Translations under genes and position numbers: made by a program
In this document: piece after piece, positions 46,130 through 56,385 of the stretch
Numbering within the stretch: the first letter of the stretch is position 1
How the letters are laid out: the number at the start of each line of letters is the position of its first letter
NCBI GenBank assembly: GCA_024222485.1
Contig: JAAEPJ010000072.1
Span: 14,225-78,224, forward strand
DNA from: a bacterium
GTDB lineage: Bacteria; RUG730; JAAEPJ01
Reading direction: 5' to 3'
DNA: 64,000 nt
The notes under the pieces: generated by a model
Databases searched by the model: none
What the model was told of the DNA's origin: nothing
The model's input: only the letters and a program-made list of their open reading frames with translations

Positions 46130-46161
46130 TTTAAAAAAATTATTAAATTTCAAGGGAAATT
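46130..46161 (-). terminator. Possible weak terminator after clpB
   Basis: On the minus strand a 6-bp stem AATTTC/GAAATT with loop CCTT is followed by AATAATTTTTTT. It lies 35 bp beyond the clpB stop. The stem is AT-rich, so its strength is doubtful. Confidence 0.35.
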
Positions 46162-46195
46162 GCAAGCTTTTTTCTCGTCAACAAACTTTTAGCCA

Positions 46196-48832
46196 CTAAG
46201 AAGTTTTAATCTCAAAGTCTAAATTATTCTTTTTCAAATCAATTATAACAGTATTCTTAGGCAATATTTTTTCTTGAATCACCTTAAGAGACAAGGGATC
46301 TAAAATTAAATTCTGGATAACACGTTTAAGCGGTCTTGCCCCAAAATTAGGATTATATCCAACCTTTGCTAAATATGCTTTTGCTTCTTGAGAAACCTCG
46401 AGCTTTATCTGTTTCCCAAAAAATAATTTTACCAAATCATTCGCTTGTATATCAACAATACTCTGAATATTTGCCCTTGATAATGAATTAAAAACAACAA
46501 ATTCATCCACTCTATTTAAAAATTCCGGTTTAAAATAGTCCTTTAATTTAACAAAAAGCGCCGTCTTTTCTTTTTGTTCAACTATGGCATCATCTTGCTT
46601 TTCAAAACCAATGGGAATATTTTTTCTATCACTTGTTCCAATGTTAGAGGTCATAATTATAACTGCATTCTTAAAGTTAACATTCCGACCTTTACTATCT
46701 GTTAAACGTCCATCATCTAGAACCTGCAGAAAAATATTAAACACATCAGGATGTGCCTTTTCAATCTCATCAAAAAGAACAACAGAGTATGGCCTACGGC
46801 GAATAATTTCAGTTAACTGACCACCTTCATCATGCCCTATATATCCAGGAGGAGAGCCTATTAATTTAGCAACTGAATGTTTTTCCATATACTCAGACAT
46901 ATCTATCCTGACCATTGCCCGTTCATCATCGAACAAGAAACCTGCAAGCTTTCTTGCTAGCTCCGTTTTCCCCACCCCACTTGGTCCTAGAAAAAGAAAT
47001 GAACCTATTGGTCTTTCAGGGTCTTTAAGACCAGCACGCGAACGCCTGATAGCATTAGAAACAGCCGTAATCGCTTCATTTTGACCTACAACATGTTCTT
47101 TTAACTTAAGCTCCATTTGTGCAAGCTTATTTCTCTCCGTCTGCAACATTTTAGAAACAGGAACCCCTGTCCATTTTGAAACAATTAAAGCAATATCTTC
47201 CTCAGATATCTCTTCTTTTAAGATTGAATCTTGTTTAAATTCATTCAATTTAAGCCTATTTTTTTCCAGTTCTTTTTCATAATTTCTTAAAACACTATAT
47301 CTAATCTCTGCGACTTTAGCTAAATCTCCCAATAATTCTGCGTGGTGTTCTTCTTGTTTAGCCTTGTCCATTTTTTCACGTATTTCACGAATATTAGTAA
47401 TCAAATCTTTCTCTCGCTTCCATTTTAACATTAACTCATCACGCTCAGCTTTGCTTTCTGCTAAGTTACGTTCTAAATCCTTAAGTTTTTGATTAATAGA
47501 ATCCACATCTCCAACATTTGCAATTTCAAGCTCAAGCTCTTTTGTCAAAGCTTTTTTTTCGATTTCAAGCTGCCGTACCTTCCGTTCTAAAAAATCAATA
47601 TTTGTCGGCATACTATCAATCTGCATTCTCAGAATTGCGGCAGCTTCATCAATAAGGTCAATCGCTTTATCCGGCAAAAAACGATCCATAATATAACGAG
47701 ATGAAAACTCAACTGATGCAACAATCGCATCATCCTTTATTCTTACACCATGATGAACCTCATATTTTTCCTTGATACCACGAAGAATCGCAATCGCATC
47801 TAAAATAGTAGGCTCTCCAACATTTACAGGCTGAAAACGCCGCTCAAAAGCCTTATCTTTTTCAATATACTTTTGATACTCCCCCAAAGTAGTCGCGCCA
47901 ATACAACGCAGATCACCTCTTGCAAGTGCCGGCTTTAACATGTTAGAAGCATCTAAAGATCCTTCAACAGCTCCAGTGCCTATTAATGTATGTAATTCAT
48001 CAATAAATAAAATAATCTCGCCATTAGATTTGTTTATATCTGCTAAAACTGCTTTTAAACGATCTTCAAATTCTCCTCTAAATTTAGCACCTGCAATCAA
48101 AAGTCCAAGATCAAGTGTGACCAATTTTTTATTTTTTAAAGATTCGGGGACATCACCTGCAACAATACGCTGTGCTAACCCCTCAGCAATTGCCGTTTTA
48201 CCAACACCCGGTTCACCTATTAAAACAGGATTATTCTTCGTTCTCCTTGATAAAACTTGCATTACACGCCGGACTTCTTCGTTACGACCGATCACTGGAT
48301 CAAGTTTCCCAGCCTTAGCCAAAGCGGTCAGATCCTTAGAGTACTTATCAATTGCTTTATACTTAATTTTAGCTTTTCTATTCTGAAGATTTGCATCGCC
48401 AAGAATATCAAATAAAGCTTGATAAATAACCTCTTTAGTTATATTTTGTTTTACTAAATAATCATAAAAAGAAGTCTTTCTCTCATCAATAATAGCCAAT
48501 AAAAAATGTTCTGTAGAAATAAATTCATCTTTTAAATATTCAGCCTCTTTTAAAGCACGATGCATAACACGATCAAGCATAGGTGAAATATAAATATTCA
48601 TACTCCCCTCTACTTTCTGACGAGAATCAAGATTAAGCTTAATAAGTTCGGTAAGGTGCGCAATATTAATTTTTAAATTTTCAAGAAGTAAGTAAGAGAT
48701 GCTACTACGGTTCACAAGGATAACATAAAATAAATGTTCGACATCCATATATTGATGTTTACTTTCTGTAACCAGTTTTTGGGCAGAGCTTAAAGATTCC
48801 TGTGCTTTAACCGTAAATTTATCAAAATTCAT
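46196..48832 (-). CDS. clpB: ATP-dependent disaggregase ClpB
   Basis: A hexameric AAA+ chaperone that pulls apart protein aggregates with DnaK. The 878 residues comprise an N-terminal repeat domain, a first ATPase ([13 protein letters not shown], with [11 protein letters not shown]), the coiled-coil middle domain (about 400-530), a second ATPase ([30 protein letters not shown]) and a C-terminal small domain. The presence of the middle domain and absence of a ClpP loop motif identify ClpB rather than ClpA/C. No sigma-32 or CIRCE-like element is visible upstream. It follows the small PH-like gene by 27 bp. Confidence 0.96.
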   Translation of the reverse strand: MNFDKFTVKAQESLSSAQKLVTESKHQYMDVEHLFYVILVNRSSISYLLLENLKINIAHLTELIKLNLDSRQKVEGSMNIYISPMLDRVMHRALKEAEYLKDEFISTEHFLLAIIDERKTSFYDYLVKQNITKEVIYQALFDILGDANLQNRKAKIKYKAIDKYSKDLTALAKAGKLDPVIGRNEEVRRVMQVLSRRTKNNPVLIGEPGVGKTAIAEGLAQRIVAGDVPESLKNKKLVTLDLGLLIAGAKFRGEFEDRLKAVLADINKSNGEIILFIDELHTLIGTGAVEGSLDASNMLKPALARGDLRCIGATTLGEYQKYIEKDKAFERRFQPVNVGEPTILDAIAILRGIKEKYEVHHGVRIKDDAIVASVEFSSRYIMDRFLPDKAIDLIDEAAAILRMQIDSMPTNIDFLERKVRQLEIEKKALTKELELEIANVGDVDSINQKLKDLERNLAESKAERDELMLKWKREKDLITNIREIREKMDKAKQEEHHAELLGDLAKVAEIRYSVLRNYEKELEKNRLKLNEFKQDSILKEEISEEDIALIVSKWTGVPVSKMLQTERNKLAQMELKLKEHVVGQNEAITAVSNAIRRSRAGLKDPERPIGSFLFLGPSGVGKTELARKLAGFLFDDERAMVRIDMSEYMEKHSVAKLIGSPPGYIGHDEGGQLTEIIRRRPYSVVLFDEIEKAHPDVFNIFLQVLDDGRLTDSKGRNVNFKNAVIIMTSNIGTSDRKNIPIGFEKQDDAIVEQKEKTALFVKLKDYFKPEFLNRVDEFVVFNSLSRANIQSIVDIQANDLVKLFFGKQIKLEVSQEAKAYLAKVGYNPNFGARPLKRVIQNLILDPLSLKVIQEKILPKNTVIIDLKKNNLDFEIKTS

Positions 48833-48858
48833 ACTATATCCTTACCTCTGATCTAAAA

Positions 48859-49203
48859 CTATTGTAACCGTTCTTCTAATATCGCTACAAACTCTGCACG
48901 GTTTTTTGGAACTAACACATATGCTTTTAAAAAGTTCTCTTTTTTCTTAAGATTAATCATAATTGATTTGTTAAAAAATAAATGCTCAAATTTATTCCCT
49001 TTTAAAAAAGGAAATTGTTCAAACTCTCTAAAACTTTCAATATTATCATAATTTAATTTGCGTATAGTTATGCCAAGAACAACAGTTCTAATAAATTTTT
49101 CTTCAAAATCATAACGAATGTGCCAAAAAGCAAAAAGTAAGATTAATGGAGATAAAATGATTAAAATATAAAAGAAAAAACCTAAAAATTCAAATACTCC
49201 CAT
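48859..49203 (-). CDS. Small membrane protein with bacterial PH-like domain
   Basis: A 114-residue protein with one or two N-terminal hydrophobic helices (FLGFFFYILIILSPLILLFAF) and a strand-rich cytoplasmic part (IRKLNYDNIESFREFEQ ... FVAILEERL). The order and the final helix are like bacterial PH domains (bPH), but the assignment is tentative. Start is ATG 49203 with AGGAGG about 8 nt upstream. It lies between panC and clpB and may be co-transcribed with clpB. Confidence 0.65.
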   Translation of the reverse strand: MGVFEFLGFFFYILIILSPLILLFAFWHIRYDFEEKFIRTVVLGITIRKLNYDNIESFREFEQFPFLKGNKFEHLFFNKSIMINLKKKENFLKAYVLVPKNRAEFVAILEERLQ

Positions 49204-49275
49204 AAAACAATCCCTCCTAGTTTTCATCGATTAGATAAAAACTTAATTCTTAATTATATTTAATACATTATTTTT

Positions 49276-50130
49276 CTAAATTTGCAACAATAAATTATCT
49301 ATTAACCGTGTTTCTCCTATAGAAACAGCTAAAGCAATCAGGACTTTCCTCCCCTCTGGTATTTTAGTTATTGGTTCGAGGTTATCTGCTATACCAATAA
49401 AAATATACTCCAACTTAACCAAACTATAGCACTCAAATATATGGATTAAAGTATATTCAATCTCTTTGACCTCTCGAATCTTATGGGCAGTAATTAAATC
49501 TTTAGCAGCATCCAGGGCTTCTTTTAAACAAAGAGCTTCCTGTCGCTCCTCTTTATTTAAGTATCTATTCCTTGAACTAAGTGCTAAACCATCATAGTCA
49601 CGCACTATTGGGCAAAGAACAATTTCTGCAGGAAAATTTAAGTCATTAATAATTTGCTTAACAACCAAAAACTGTTGATAATCTTTTTGACCAAAATAAA
49701 TATTATCACACGGCACAATATTCAAAAACTTTGCAATAACAGTAGTAACACCAGTAAAATGATTGGCCCGTTTTTCTCCGCACAAATATTCTGTTACCCC
49801 CAGAACCTTTACTTTTGTCTTAAGTTGATCAGGATACATCTCCTTACTTGTCGGTGCAAAAACAATATCAGTACCAGCTTCCAAGGCAAGCTTACAATCT
49901 TCTTCAAAAGTCTGAGGATATTTATCTAAGTCCTCCCCTTTAGAGAATTGGATAGGATTTATAAAAATACTTAAGACAACAATATCATTTTCTTGACGAG
50001 CTTTTTTTAAAAGAGATATATGTCCTCTATGTAGAGCCCCCATCGTGGGCACTAATCCTATGGTCTTCCCAGATAAAAGAATGTCTCTAATTTCTGAGCG
50101 TGTCTCAAAAATAGTATTATAAATTAGCAC
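49276..50130 (-). CDS. panC: Pantoate-beta-alanine ligase
   Basis: Joins pantoate and beta-alanine to give pantothenate. The ATP motif is MGALHRGHISLLKKA (HxGH), followed by SIFINPIQF, GQKDYQQF and the KMSKS-like LALSSRNRYL. At about 284 residues it is complete. The start is set at GTG 50130 with GGGG six nt upstream; an upstream GTG at 50142 adds four residues and has no site. No panB or panD gene is adjacent. Confidence 0.92.
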   Translation of the reverse strand: MLIYNTIFETRSEIRDILLSGKTIGLVPTMGALHRGHISLLKKARQENDIVVLSIFINPIQFSKGEDLDKYPQTFEEDCKLALEAGTDIVFAPTSKEMYPDQLKTKVKVLGVTEYLCGEKRANHFTGVTTVIAKFLNIVPCDNIYFGQKDYQQFLVVKQIINDLNFPAEIVLCPIVRDYDGLALSSRNRYLNKEERQEALCLKEALDAAKDLITAHKIREVKEIEYTLIHIFECYSLVKLEYIFIGIADNLEPITKIPEGRKVLIALAVSIGETRLIDNLLLQI

Positions 50131-50236
50131 TACATGCCCCACTTTAAAAAAATATTTTTAGTTCATATAACATAAAGCACATTATCTAAAATCAATGCCT
50201 TATATAATTTTATATTCTACACTAACAACAATAATT

Positions 50237-52093
50237 TTAAAACTTAAATTTTAGACCAGCTTTATAGGTCCGCCCAGGAATAGGATAATTAGCACTAACT
50301 TGATATTTCTCATCAAAAATATTACTAATACCAAAATAAGCTTCATAGTCAGCTATTTTTTTTGTGACGGTAATATCTGTTACAGTATAATCATCAACTC
50401 TACTGTTTCCCCATTTATTTTGCCATTGCTGTTCACTAACTGAGGTAAATTTAATAAAACAATTTAAATCACTAAAAAGCTGTATATCTAATAAATATAC
50501 AAGTTTATGATGAGGGGCATACGCATCTCTTTTATATAAACTAGTAGAATCTTCTTTAATCTTTAGATCAGAATAAGTATAATTAAGTTCATGCCGTAAA
50601 ATATTCTGATCAAGCTTTAAGCATGATTCAAACCCCTCAGAGAAAGTTCTCGAAACTTGTTTAACATCTAAAAGAGGCCATGGGTAATCATCGCTAAAAT
50701 AGTATTTGACAATATCTCTAACTTCCTGCCTAAAGAACACCATACTCAACTGTAATTTTTTATCATAATTGTTTACCTCAAAGCCCAAATCTCCGCCCCA
50801 ACCTTTTTCATACTTTGCATCTAAAGTTTTTCCTTCAGACTCAATGGCATAAATATCATAAAAACCTAAAGTCTTAAAAGAACTTGCTATATTGCCAGAT
50901 AACTTTAAGTTATCGCTTAGCTGATAAACAGCACTAAACTTAGGCGAGATACCCTCACCATAATCTCCAGCATTATCATAACGAATTGCTAAAGTAGAGG
51001 TGAACTGTTCCAACTGAATAGTTTTTTGAGCATACAAAGAATTAATAGCTCTTGCATAATCATAGTCATTAATACCGGTAATTCTATTATCTTTTTGAGT
51101 TTCATCATATTCAAGTTGGTAGCCAAACATCAAAGTATCACCGAATGTTAATCTTGTTTCAAATCCATATTTAAGCTCTTTAAAATAATCATTTTTATTA
51201 TCATTTAAATCTTTTTTTTGATCAAAATTAGTAAAAACTCGTAAATAAAGTTCCCTATTACCAATAAAATTTCGATAAACTCCCTGCAAATACTCTTTGA
51301 TAAATTCATTCTTATTATTTTCATAGCCAAAAGAAGCTTCTTTTTCCATGCTTCCATTATAATTTTCTGGTACAACACCCCAACCCGGAACACCAACCAC
51401 TGAGTCATTATAAATATACTGTAAATTAATATCGGAGGTATCCGTAATATCCTGAGCAAAACTACCAAAAAAACTTGCAGAATAATAATCGCTATTTTTC
51501 CGCCAACCAAGATAAGAAGTGTCAGCATAACTAATATTTAATTTAGGAATGTTAAAATTAACAGCATATTTCTGATACCCATAACTACCAATATCCACTT
51601 TAGTAGAATGACTAACTTCATGCTTTTTCATAATAAAGTTTACAGCCCCCCCGATTGCAGCATTCCCTAAAACGGCTGAAAGAGACCCTTTAATAACCTC
51701 AATTCGCTCTACCTGATCAATATCAATCATTTCAATTGATGCGCCCCCTAAAGCAGATGAGTTAATTGGCTGACCATCAATCATAACTAAAGCATAATTT
51801 GAGTTTTTACTGCCTCTTAAAATAATGCCGGTATTCGTTCCTAGCTCACCCTGTTGCTTAACAAAACGAATGCCTGCATATGAATCCAAAATATCTCGTA
51901 CACTCTGTCCTTGAAACCTTGCTATTTCATCCTGCGTAATAACAATTGTCCCGATACTTAACCTTTCCGTAGGTAGAGATGATTTTAAAGCAAGCAACAG
52001 TGTTTCTTCTGCTACAAGATTGCTAATTAATATGCACAAAAAAACAATTACTTGAATCTTCCTACTTTTATTTTTTAATTCTCGAATATTCAT
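50237..52093 (-). CDS. btuB: TonB-dependent outer-membrane receptor, BtuB-type (vitamin B12)
   Basis: An outer-membrane transporter of 618 residues. A signal peptide (VIVFLCILISNLVAEE) is followed by a plug domain (SVRDILDSYAGI, NYALVMIDGQPINS, VERIEVIKGSLSAVLGNAAIGG) and a 22-strand barrel ending in phenylalanine (GRTYKAGLKFKF). The substrate is assigned as cobalamin since a cobalamin riboswitch lies directly upstream and a BtuFCD-like set follows the other way round. AAGGAG is 8 nt before the ATG. Confidence 0.93.
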   Translation of the reverse strand: MNIRELKNKSRKIQVIVFLCILISNLVAEETLLLALKSSLPTERLSIGTIVITQDEIARFQGQSVRDILDSYAGIRFVKQQGELGTNTGIILRGSKNSNYALVMIDGQPINSSALGGASIEMIDIDQVERIEVIKGSLSAVLGNAAIGGAVNFIMKKHEVSHSTKVDIGSYGYQKYAVNFNIPKLNISYADTSYLGWRKNSDYYSASFFGSFAQDITDTSDINLQYIYNDSVVGVPGWGVVPENYNGSMEKEASFGYENNKNEFIKEYLQGVYRNFIGNRELYLRVFTNFDQKKDLNDNKNDYFKELKYGFETRLTFGDTLMFGYQLEYDETQKDNRITGINDYDYARAINSLYAQKTIQLEQFTSTLAIRYDNAGDYGEGISPKFSAVYQLSDNLKLSGNIASSFKTLGFYDIYAIESEGKTLDAKYEKGWGGDLGFEVNNYDKKLQLSMVFFRQEVRDIVKYYFSDDYPWPLLDVKQVSRTFSEGFESCLKLDQNILRHELNYTYSDLKIKEDSTSLYKRDAYAPHHKLVYLLDIQLFSDLNCFIKFTSVSEQQWQNKWGNSRVDDYTVTDITVTKKIADYEAYFGISNIFDEKYQVSANYPIPGRTYKAGLKFKF

Positions 52094-52139
52094 TACTTCT
52101 TCTCCTTAGTTCCCGCGAAAGGTTTTTTTATTAAAAATA

Positions 52140-52240
52140 GGGATAAATTAAGGTGTTCTGGCTTTAACAGTAGCGCGTCTGCGGCTGGTTTTCACAGCAC
52201 TTCCCCTTAAGTTTACTTATCTTCTATTCTCCAAATGAAT
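52140..52240 (-). promoter_or_regulatory. Cobalamin riboswitch
   Basis: The minus strand reads the B12-element order: AAGGGGAAGTGCTGTGAAAA, then CCAGCCGCAGACGCGCTACTGT and finally AAAGCCAGAACACC. The GCAGACGCGCTACTGT box and the AGCCAGAACACC box are the diagnostic conserved stretches. About 50 nt further on, CCTT and AAGG can pair across CGCGGGAAC, covering the btuB ribosome site (AAGGAG), a likely expression platform. Confidence 0.93.
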
Positions 52241-52454
52241 TGCTTAATTTTAAAAATAATCACAACATTAAGCAATTCTTTTTCTAAAAACAAAAAAACT
52301 TAAAGTAATTTAAACCAAACAATACCTATGATTTGAAACTATTAGAAGAGGAAAGTCTTGGCAAATATTTTATGAATACAATTTCTTCAATATTCAAGTA
52401 ATCTTAAGAAACTAGTTAGGAAAACTTTCAATCTTTTTAAATAATATTTAAATA
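52241..52454. other. Spacer between the ABC ATPase gene and the B12 riboswitch
   Basis: About 210 bp of AT-rich sequence without a gene. The promoter of the riboswitch transcript should lie in the part nearest 52241-52330; no -35/-10 pair stands out. A run of near-repeats of AATATTTAAATATT near 52440 closes the region. Confidence 0.45.
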
Positions 52455-53147
52455 TTATCTTTGACTATAAAATTTAACTTCAAAAACTTCTTCTATGATA
52501 CTATTTATTTTCGTTTTAAAATGAAAATCATTATGCTCAACTCTCTCTTTAATTTCTCCATTTTTCATAAAAATGAGCTCGTCAAAATATTTTAAAGCAA
52601 AGTCTAGATGGTGGATAATTGCAATGATAGTAATACCATTTAAGTTTTTTAAAAATTTCACTAATTTTATTTGATATTTTAAATCCAGATGAGAAAGTGG
52701 CTCATCTAAAAGTAAAATTTTAGGATTTTTAAAAAGGGTTTGAGCAATCAAAGTGCGTTGATATTCTCCTGCTGAAATTTCTTGAATGCCTTGATGCAAT
52801 AAATGTTCTAAATCAAGACCTTGAATAACCTCCTTATAATCTGCTCCAGAACTAAAATGACAGCCAAACTCAATAAAATCTTTTACTAAAAAATTAAATA
52901 CAGGCTTACTCATTTGAGCAACAACACCACAATCCGCTTTATTGACAATAATCTCACCACTTAAAATTTTCGCTAATCCAAAAATAGCACGGATAAATGT
53001 AGTTTTTCCACTACCATTGGGACCAACAACAGCAACAAAGTCCCCGACTCCAAATGCAAGATTAATATCTTTTAAAACTATTTGCTTATTTTTATAACCT
53101 GCTGTTAAAAATTTAAACTCCAAAACCTTTTTTTTGATATTTCCCAT
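52455..53147 (-). CDS. btuD: ABC transporter ATPase, cobalamin/iron-type (BtuD-like)
   Basis: Drives a FecCD-type importer. The 230 residues include Walker A GPNGSGKTT (42-50), the signature ISAGEYQR (a common BtuD/FecE variant of LSGGQ), Walker B ILLLDEPLSHLD and the switch His in IAIIHHLD. It follows the permease gene by 37 bp. Cobalamin is preferred over siderophore only from context with btuB. Confidence 0.9.
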   Translation of the reverse strand: MGNIKKKVLEFKFLTAGYKNKQIVLKDINLAFGVGDFVAVVGPNGSGKTTFIRAIFGLAKILSGEIIVNKADCGVVAQMSKPVFNFLVKDFIEFGCHFSSGADYKEVIQGLDLEHLLHQGIQEISAGEYQRTLIAQTLFKNPKILLLDEPLSHLDLKYQIKLVKFLKNLNGITIIAIIHHLDFALKYFDELIFMKNGEIKERVEHNDFHFKTKINSIIEEVFEVKFYSQR

Positions 53148-53184
53148 ATTAACAACCCATCTTATAAAAAATTTATTATTGCTA

Positions 53185-54093
53185 TCACCGCTTTAAAATT
53201 AAATAAAAAAAAAATATTGCACCAATAATACCTGTGATAACCCCCACTGAAAGCTCTTTTGGATAAAAAATATTTTTCGCTAAAAAATCAGAGATCAATA
53301 AGTATCCCCCACCTAAAAAACTTACCCCCAGAATTAATCCACGATGCCTAGGGCCAATCATTGCCCTCATAATATGAGGAATCATTAAACCAACAAAACC
53401 AATAATACCTGTATAGGAGACACAAACACCTGAAACGATCGAGGCAATAATAAAAAATAAACTTTGTTTTTTCTTAACATCAATTCCTAAATATATAGCT
53501 TCTTTTTCACCCAATGATAAAATATCCAAGGTAGTAGCCTCCTTATAAAAAAAAACAATACTTCCTATAACAATGATGGCAACAAGAGTAACCGGAAAAA
53601 TCCAATTAAGCGGTAAAGAAGCTAAACTTCCCATCAGCCATGCTCTCGTTGAAAAAAAATGAGTATACTCTATCAAGTTGACAAAAAATTCAACAACAGA
53701 AACACTAAAAATATTGAGCATAATACCAATTAAAAGAATATGTGTAATAGAATATTTCTTTTGACGAATCACGCCAAAAATAATAATTACTGCAATCACC
53801 ACTCCCAGCATTGCTGCTAAAAAATTGGGAAGACCTAAAAAGGCATTAAGATTTACAAATAAAACGACCATGCCTGCTATCCCCAGAGTATATGGTTCAG
53901 CTAATGGGTTTCTAAGTAATGCCTGGAAAACTACCCCACTTACGGAAAGACCTGCACCAATAAAAATTGCCATCAAAAAGCGCGGAATCCTTAATTTTAA
54001 CATAATCTCAGTACTGGTATCATGAAACAAATAAATAACTATAAAAAATAAAAATACAAACAAACAAAGTAGCTTATTTTTTGTAGACATCAT
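53185..54093 (-). CDS. btuC: FecCD/BtuC-family ABC permease
   Basis: An inner-membrane permease with about nine or ten helices in 302 residues, slightly short for the family (about 330). The family stretch RIPRFLMAIFIGAGLSVSGVVFQALLRNPLAEPYTLGI is present, as is GFVGLMIPHIMRAMIGPRHR near the C-terminus. Its ATG lies within the 3' end of the binding-protein gene (20-bp overlap). B12 is the likely substrate by context. Confidence 0.91.
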   Translation of the reverse strand: MMSTKNKLLCLFVFLFFIVIYLFHDTSTEIMLKLRIPRFLMAIFIGAGLSVSGVVFQALLRNPLAEPYTLGIAGMVVLFVNLNAFLGLPNFLAAMLGVVIAVIIIFGVIRQKKYSITHILLIGIMLNIFSVSVVEFFVNLIEYTHFFSTRAWLMGSLASLPLNWIFPVTLVAIIVIGSIVFFYKEATTLDILSLGEKEAIYLGIDVKKKQSLFFIIASIVSGVCVSYTGIIGFVGLMIPHIMRAMIGPRHRGLILGVSFLGGGYLLISDFLAKNIFYPKELSVGVITGIIGAIFFFYLILKR

Positions 54094-54835
54094 AATAATT
54101 CTCTCTTAAAAAAATTACGGCTTCTAAAAAAGCATAGGGATTCGCTCTCAAAAAAATATCGGGGTTTAGAATATCTTTGTTTGTAAAATTCAAAATAAAT
54201 TCGGGGTTTAACTTTAAAAATGCTTCACGACTATAAATAGGATAACGAGGACTCCTTTGTTCAACAATATTACGAAAACCTGCAAAGGCTAAAATATCAT
54301 TTAAATAGCTTTCCTGACTAACCGTTATGAGTGGTTCATCAGCCAAAACAATAAAAGTATCAATCAACTTATTAGAATCAACTTTTTTCAATTTTCTTTC
54401 AATATCTGAAAATTGACTAACAGCAGTTTCTAGTTTACCAACAACTTCAGCAACCTTAAAAAAATTTGTTTTAATATCTTTAAAAGTCCTACTTTCTGAT
54501 AATATAACGACAAAAAAACCTAGATCTTGTAATTTAGCTATTAATTCACGAGGATGGTCCTCTTTGGTAGCAAAAATTAAATCTGGGGATATTTTTAAAA
54601 TCTCTTCAAGGTTTGGATTGATCATACCACCAATTTTTGGCTTATTTTTAGCAATTGAAGGACGATTACAGTATAAGGTTACACCAACAATACTGTCAGC
54701 TTCGCCTAAGTTATAGAGAATTTCTGTAATATAAGGGCTTAAAGAAATTATCTTTTGATACTTTGAAAGAAGGGTCGAAAACCCCACAGATGAAAACAAC
54801 AATATAAATATTAATAAAAAAATATTTTTTCTCAA
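54074..54835 (-). CDS. btuF: Periplasmic substrate-binding protein, BtuF-like
   Basis: A class III solute-binding protein of 253 residues that passes cobalamin to the permease. A signal peptide (FLLIFILLFSSVGFS) leads into SLSPYITEILYNLGEADSIVG and CNRPSIAKNKPKIGG, which match BtuF/FhuD-type folds. No lipobox cysteine is evident, so it is probably soluble. First gene of the ABC importer operon. No riboswitch lies upstream of it. Confidence 0.86.
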   Translation of the reverse strand: MRKNIFLLIFILLFSSVGFSTLLSKYQKIISLSPYITEILYNLGEADSIVGVTLYCNRPSIAKNKPKIGGMINPNLEEILKISPDLIFATKEDHPRELIAKLQDLGFFVVILSESRTFKDIKTNFFKVAEVVGKLETAVSQFSDIERKLKKVDSNKLIDTFIVLADEPLITVSQESYLNDILAFAGFRNIVEQRSPRYPIYSREAFLKLNPEFILNFTNKDILNPDIFLRANPYAFLEAVIFLRENYYDVYKK

Positions 54836-55067
54836 CAGATATTTCCTTTAGTACTCGCCAAAAGATAAAGCAAACCATAAAAAAATTAAAAATATCATTG
54901 CTATCTACTCTTATAAATTACCAAACAATCTAAATATAAAAGCAACTCAATAAAGATGGGTTTCCAGAAAAGGAACATATAGTATTTATCTACCGTACAC
55001 AATATCAATGGATTTATTGCTTTAAAGGGCAAAAAAACAGAAATAATTCTCATCAATAGCTTAATTT
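54836..55067. other. Spacer upstream of btuF
   Basis: About 230 bp without a gene. It should hold the btuF promoter. I looked for cobalamin-riboswitch boxes here and found none. Nothing else stands out. Confidence 0.5.
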
Positions 55068-55101
55068 AATGTAGTGGCATAATCATTTATACCACTACAT
55101 T
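55068..55101. terminator. Long near-perfect hairpin downstream of the PorV-like gene
   Basis: A 34-bp inverted repeat with 15-bp arms (AATGTAGTGGTATAA against TTATGCCACTACATT, one G-U pair) and a 4-nt loop. It lies 45 bp beyond the PorV-like stop. A T run is weak on both strands, so it could be a terminator or a mobile or regulatory palindrome. Confidence 0.6.
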
Positions 55102-55145
55102 TTAATGCTTAGCGATAATAATCAAGAGATATTACTCGCCATACC

Positions 55146-56372
55146 TCATAAACGATCTTTCTTTACTGTTTCACCAAACCTTAATGAAACACTTGCCATA
55201 TGAAAAGACTCTGGGCTATCACCTGGATACATACCTTTCTCATCGGTATAGTAAGCATAATCAAATTTAAGAGCCCATAAATAAAACCCTATACCAGCCG
55301 TAGGATAACCAGAATTAAGACCAATTCTACCAGATAAGAACTTCCAAGTAAATTCTGCCCCCATATGAGTCTTTTTCAAAAACTCTGCGACATCTTCAAT
55401 TTCACCATCACCATCCTCATCAGTAATATCTCTAAAATCTAAAGCCAAAGAAACATCTGGGACAAATAAAACATTAAACCATTCCTTTAAAGGTTTATAA
55501 GCAACACCAAAATTAACCCTTGGATAAATAAGGTCACTTCGAGCAGATCTCGAATCATCATAGTTATCAGTAAGATCATCATCATCAACCTTGCCATAAT
55601 CAATTTTAGTAGCACCAATATCTGAAACCATCATCCCAATTTTTAAATTATCAGCTAGATCATAATTAAGACCAACATCAACTCCCCATCCTTTCCCGGG
55701 TTGTAAAATGGGGTCATCAATTTCATCCAAAAGTAAAACACTCTTTTTCTCTAAAAATGATACTCTTGCTAAGTACTTAACATTCAAACCAGCCGATATC
55801 TTGTCAAATTTATGAGATAAAAGAAAAATCCCAGCAAGGTCAGCATTCCCTTTAACCTCTAACTCTGGAACTAGAAGCCCTGCTTCTTCCATTTTAAATG
55901 ATGCCTCAACATTATCAAAAATACCAAGTCCCCAAAATGTTGTCCCATCAATACCTAAAGGGCCAGAAATATAATTAAAGTTGGGTGCGGATATAGAAAG
56001 TGTATTTTTATACGTAGAAATCTCATTTGAAATATCTCGCCTCAACTCGGCTTTACGCTCTTTAGTTAACTTATTCGAGTCATCGGAATCAAAATTTTCT
56101 AAATCATCTTGATTATCATCCAACCATTGTACAAATTCTAGAAAATCTTCAGACACACCAACACGAATTTCTGCCAATGTAAACAAATAGTTTTTTCTGG
56201 ATGTTACACCTGCAGGATTATAAAAAAAAGCATTTTGGTCATTAGCAACAGCAGTATAAGGTCCCCCCATACCAAGAGTACGAATACCTCTTAGAAAAAA
56301 AGGTTTTTCCGCCGCAAAAATAAAAGAATTAAAAAGTATGGCTAAAAGGACTAAAAATATTCTTTTTATCAT
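55146..56372 (-). CDS. PorV/UPF0164/TraF-like outer-membrane barrel protein
   Basis: A signal peptide (IFLVLLAILFNSFIFAAE) leads into RGIRTLGMGGPYTAVANDQNAFFYNPAGV, the N-terminal hallmark of the PorV/UPF0164/TraF-like barrel group, then about 14 alternating strands. The C-terminus ends in ASVSLRFGETVKKDRL. Its role may be surface export or fatty-acid-type transport; nothing decides between them. AAAGGAG precedes the ATG. It follows the TPR lipoprotein gene by 13 bp. Confidence 0.78.
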   Translation of the reverse strand: MIKRIFLVLLAILFNSFIFAAEKPFFLRGIRTLGMGGPYTAVANDQNAFFYNPAGVTSRKNYLFTLAEIRVGVSEDFLEFVQWLDDNQDDLENFDSDDSNKLTKERKAELRRDISNEISTYKNTLSISAPNFNYISGPLGIDGTTFWGLGIFDNVEASFKMEEAGLLVPELEVKGNADLAGIFLLSHKFDKISAGLNVKYLARVSFLEKKSVLLLDEIDDPILQPGKGWGVDVGLNYDLADNLKIGMMVSDIGATKIDYGKVDDDDLTDNYDDSRSARSDLIYPRVNFGVAYKPLKEWFNVLFVPDVSLALDFRDITDEDGDGEIEDVAEFLKKTHMGAEFTWKFLSGRIGLNSGYPTAGIGFYLWALKFDYAYYTDEKGMYPGDSPESFHMASVSLRFGETVKKDRL

Positions 56373-56385
56373 TTTTAATTCTCCT

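Noticed and set aside
54836-55067. Possible second cobalamin riboswitch before btuF
   Set aside because: Neither the GCAGAC-GC-TACTGT box nor the AGCCAG box is present on the minus strand.
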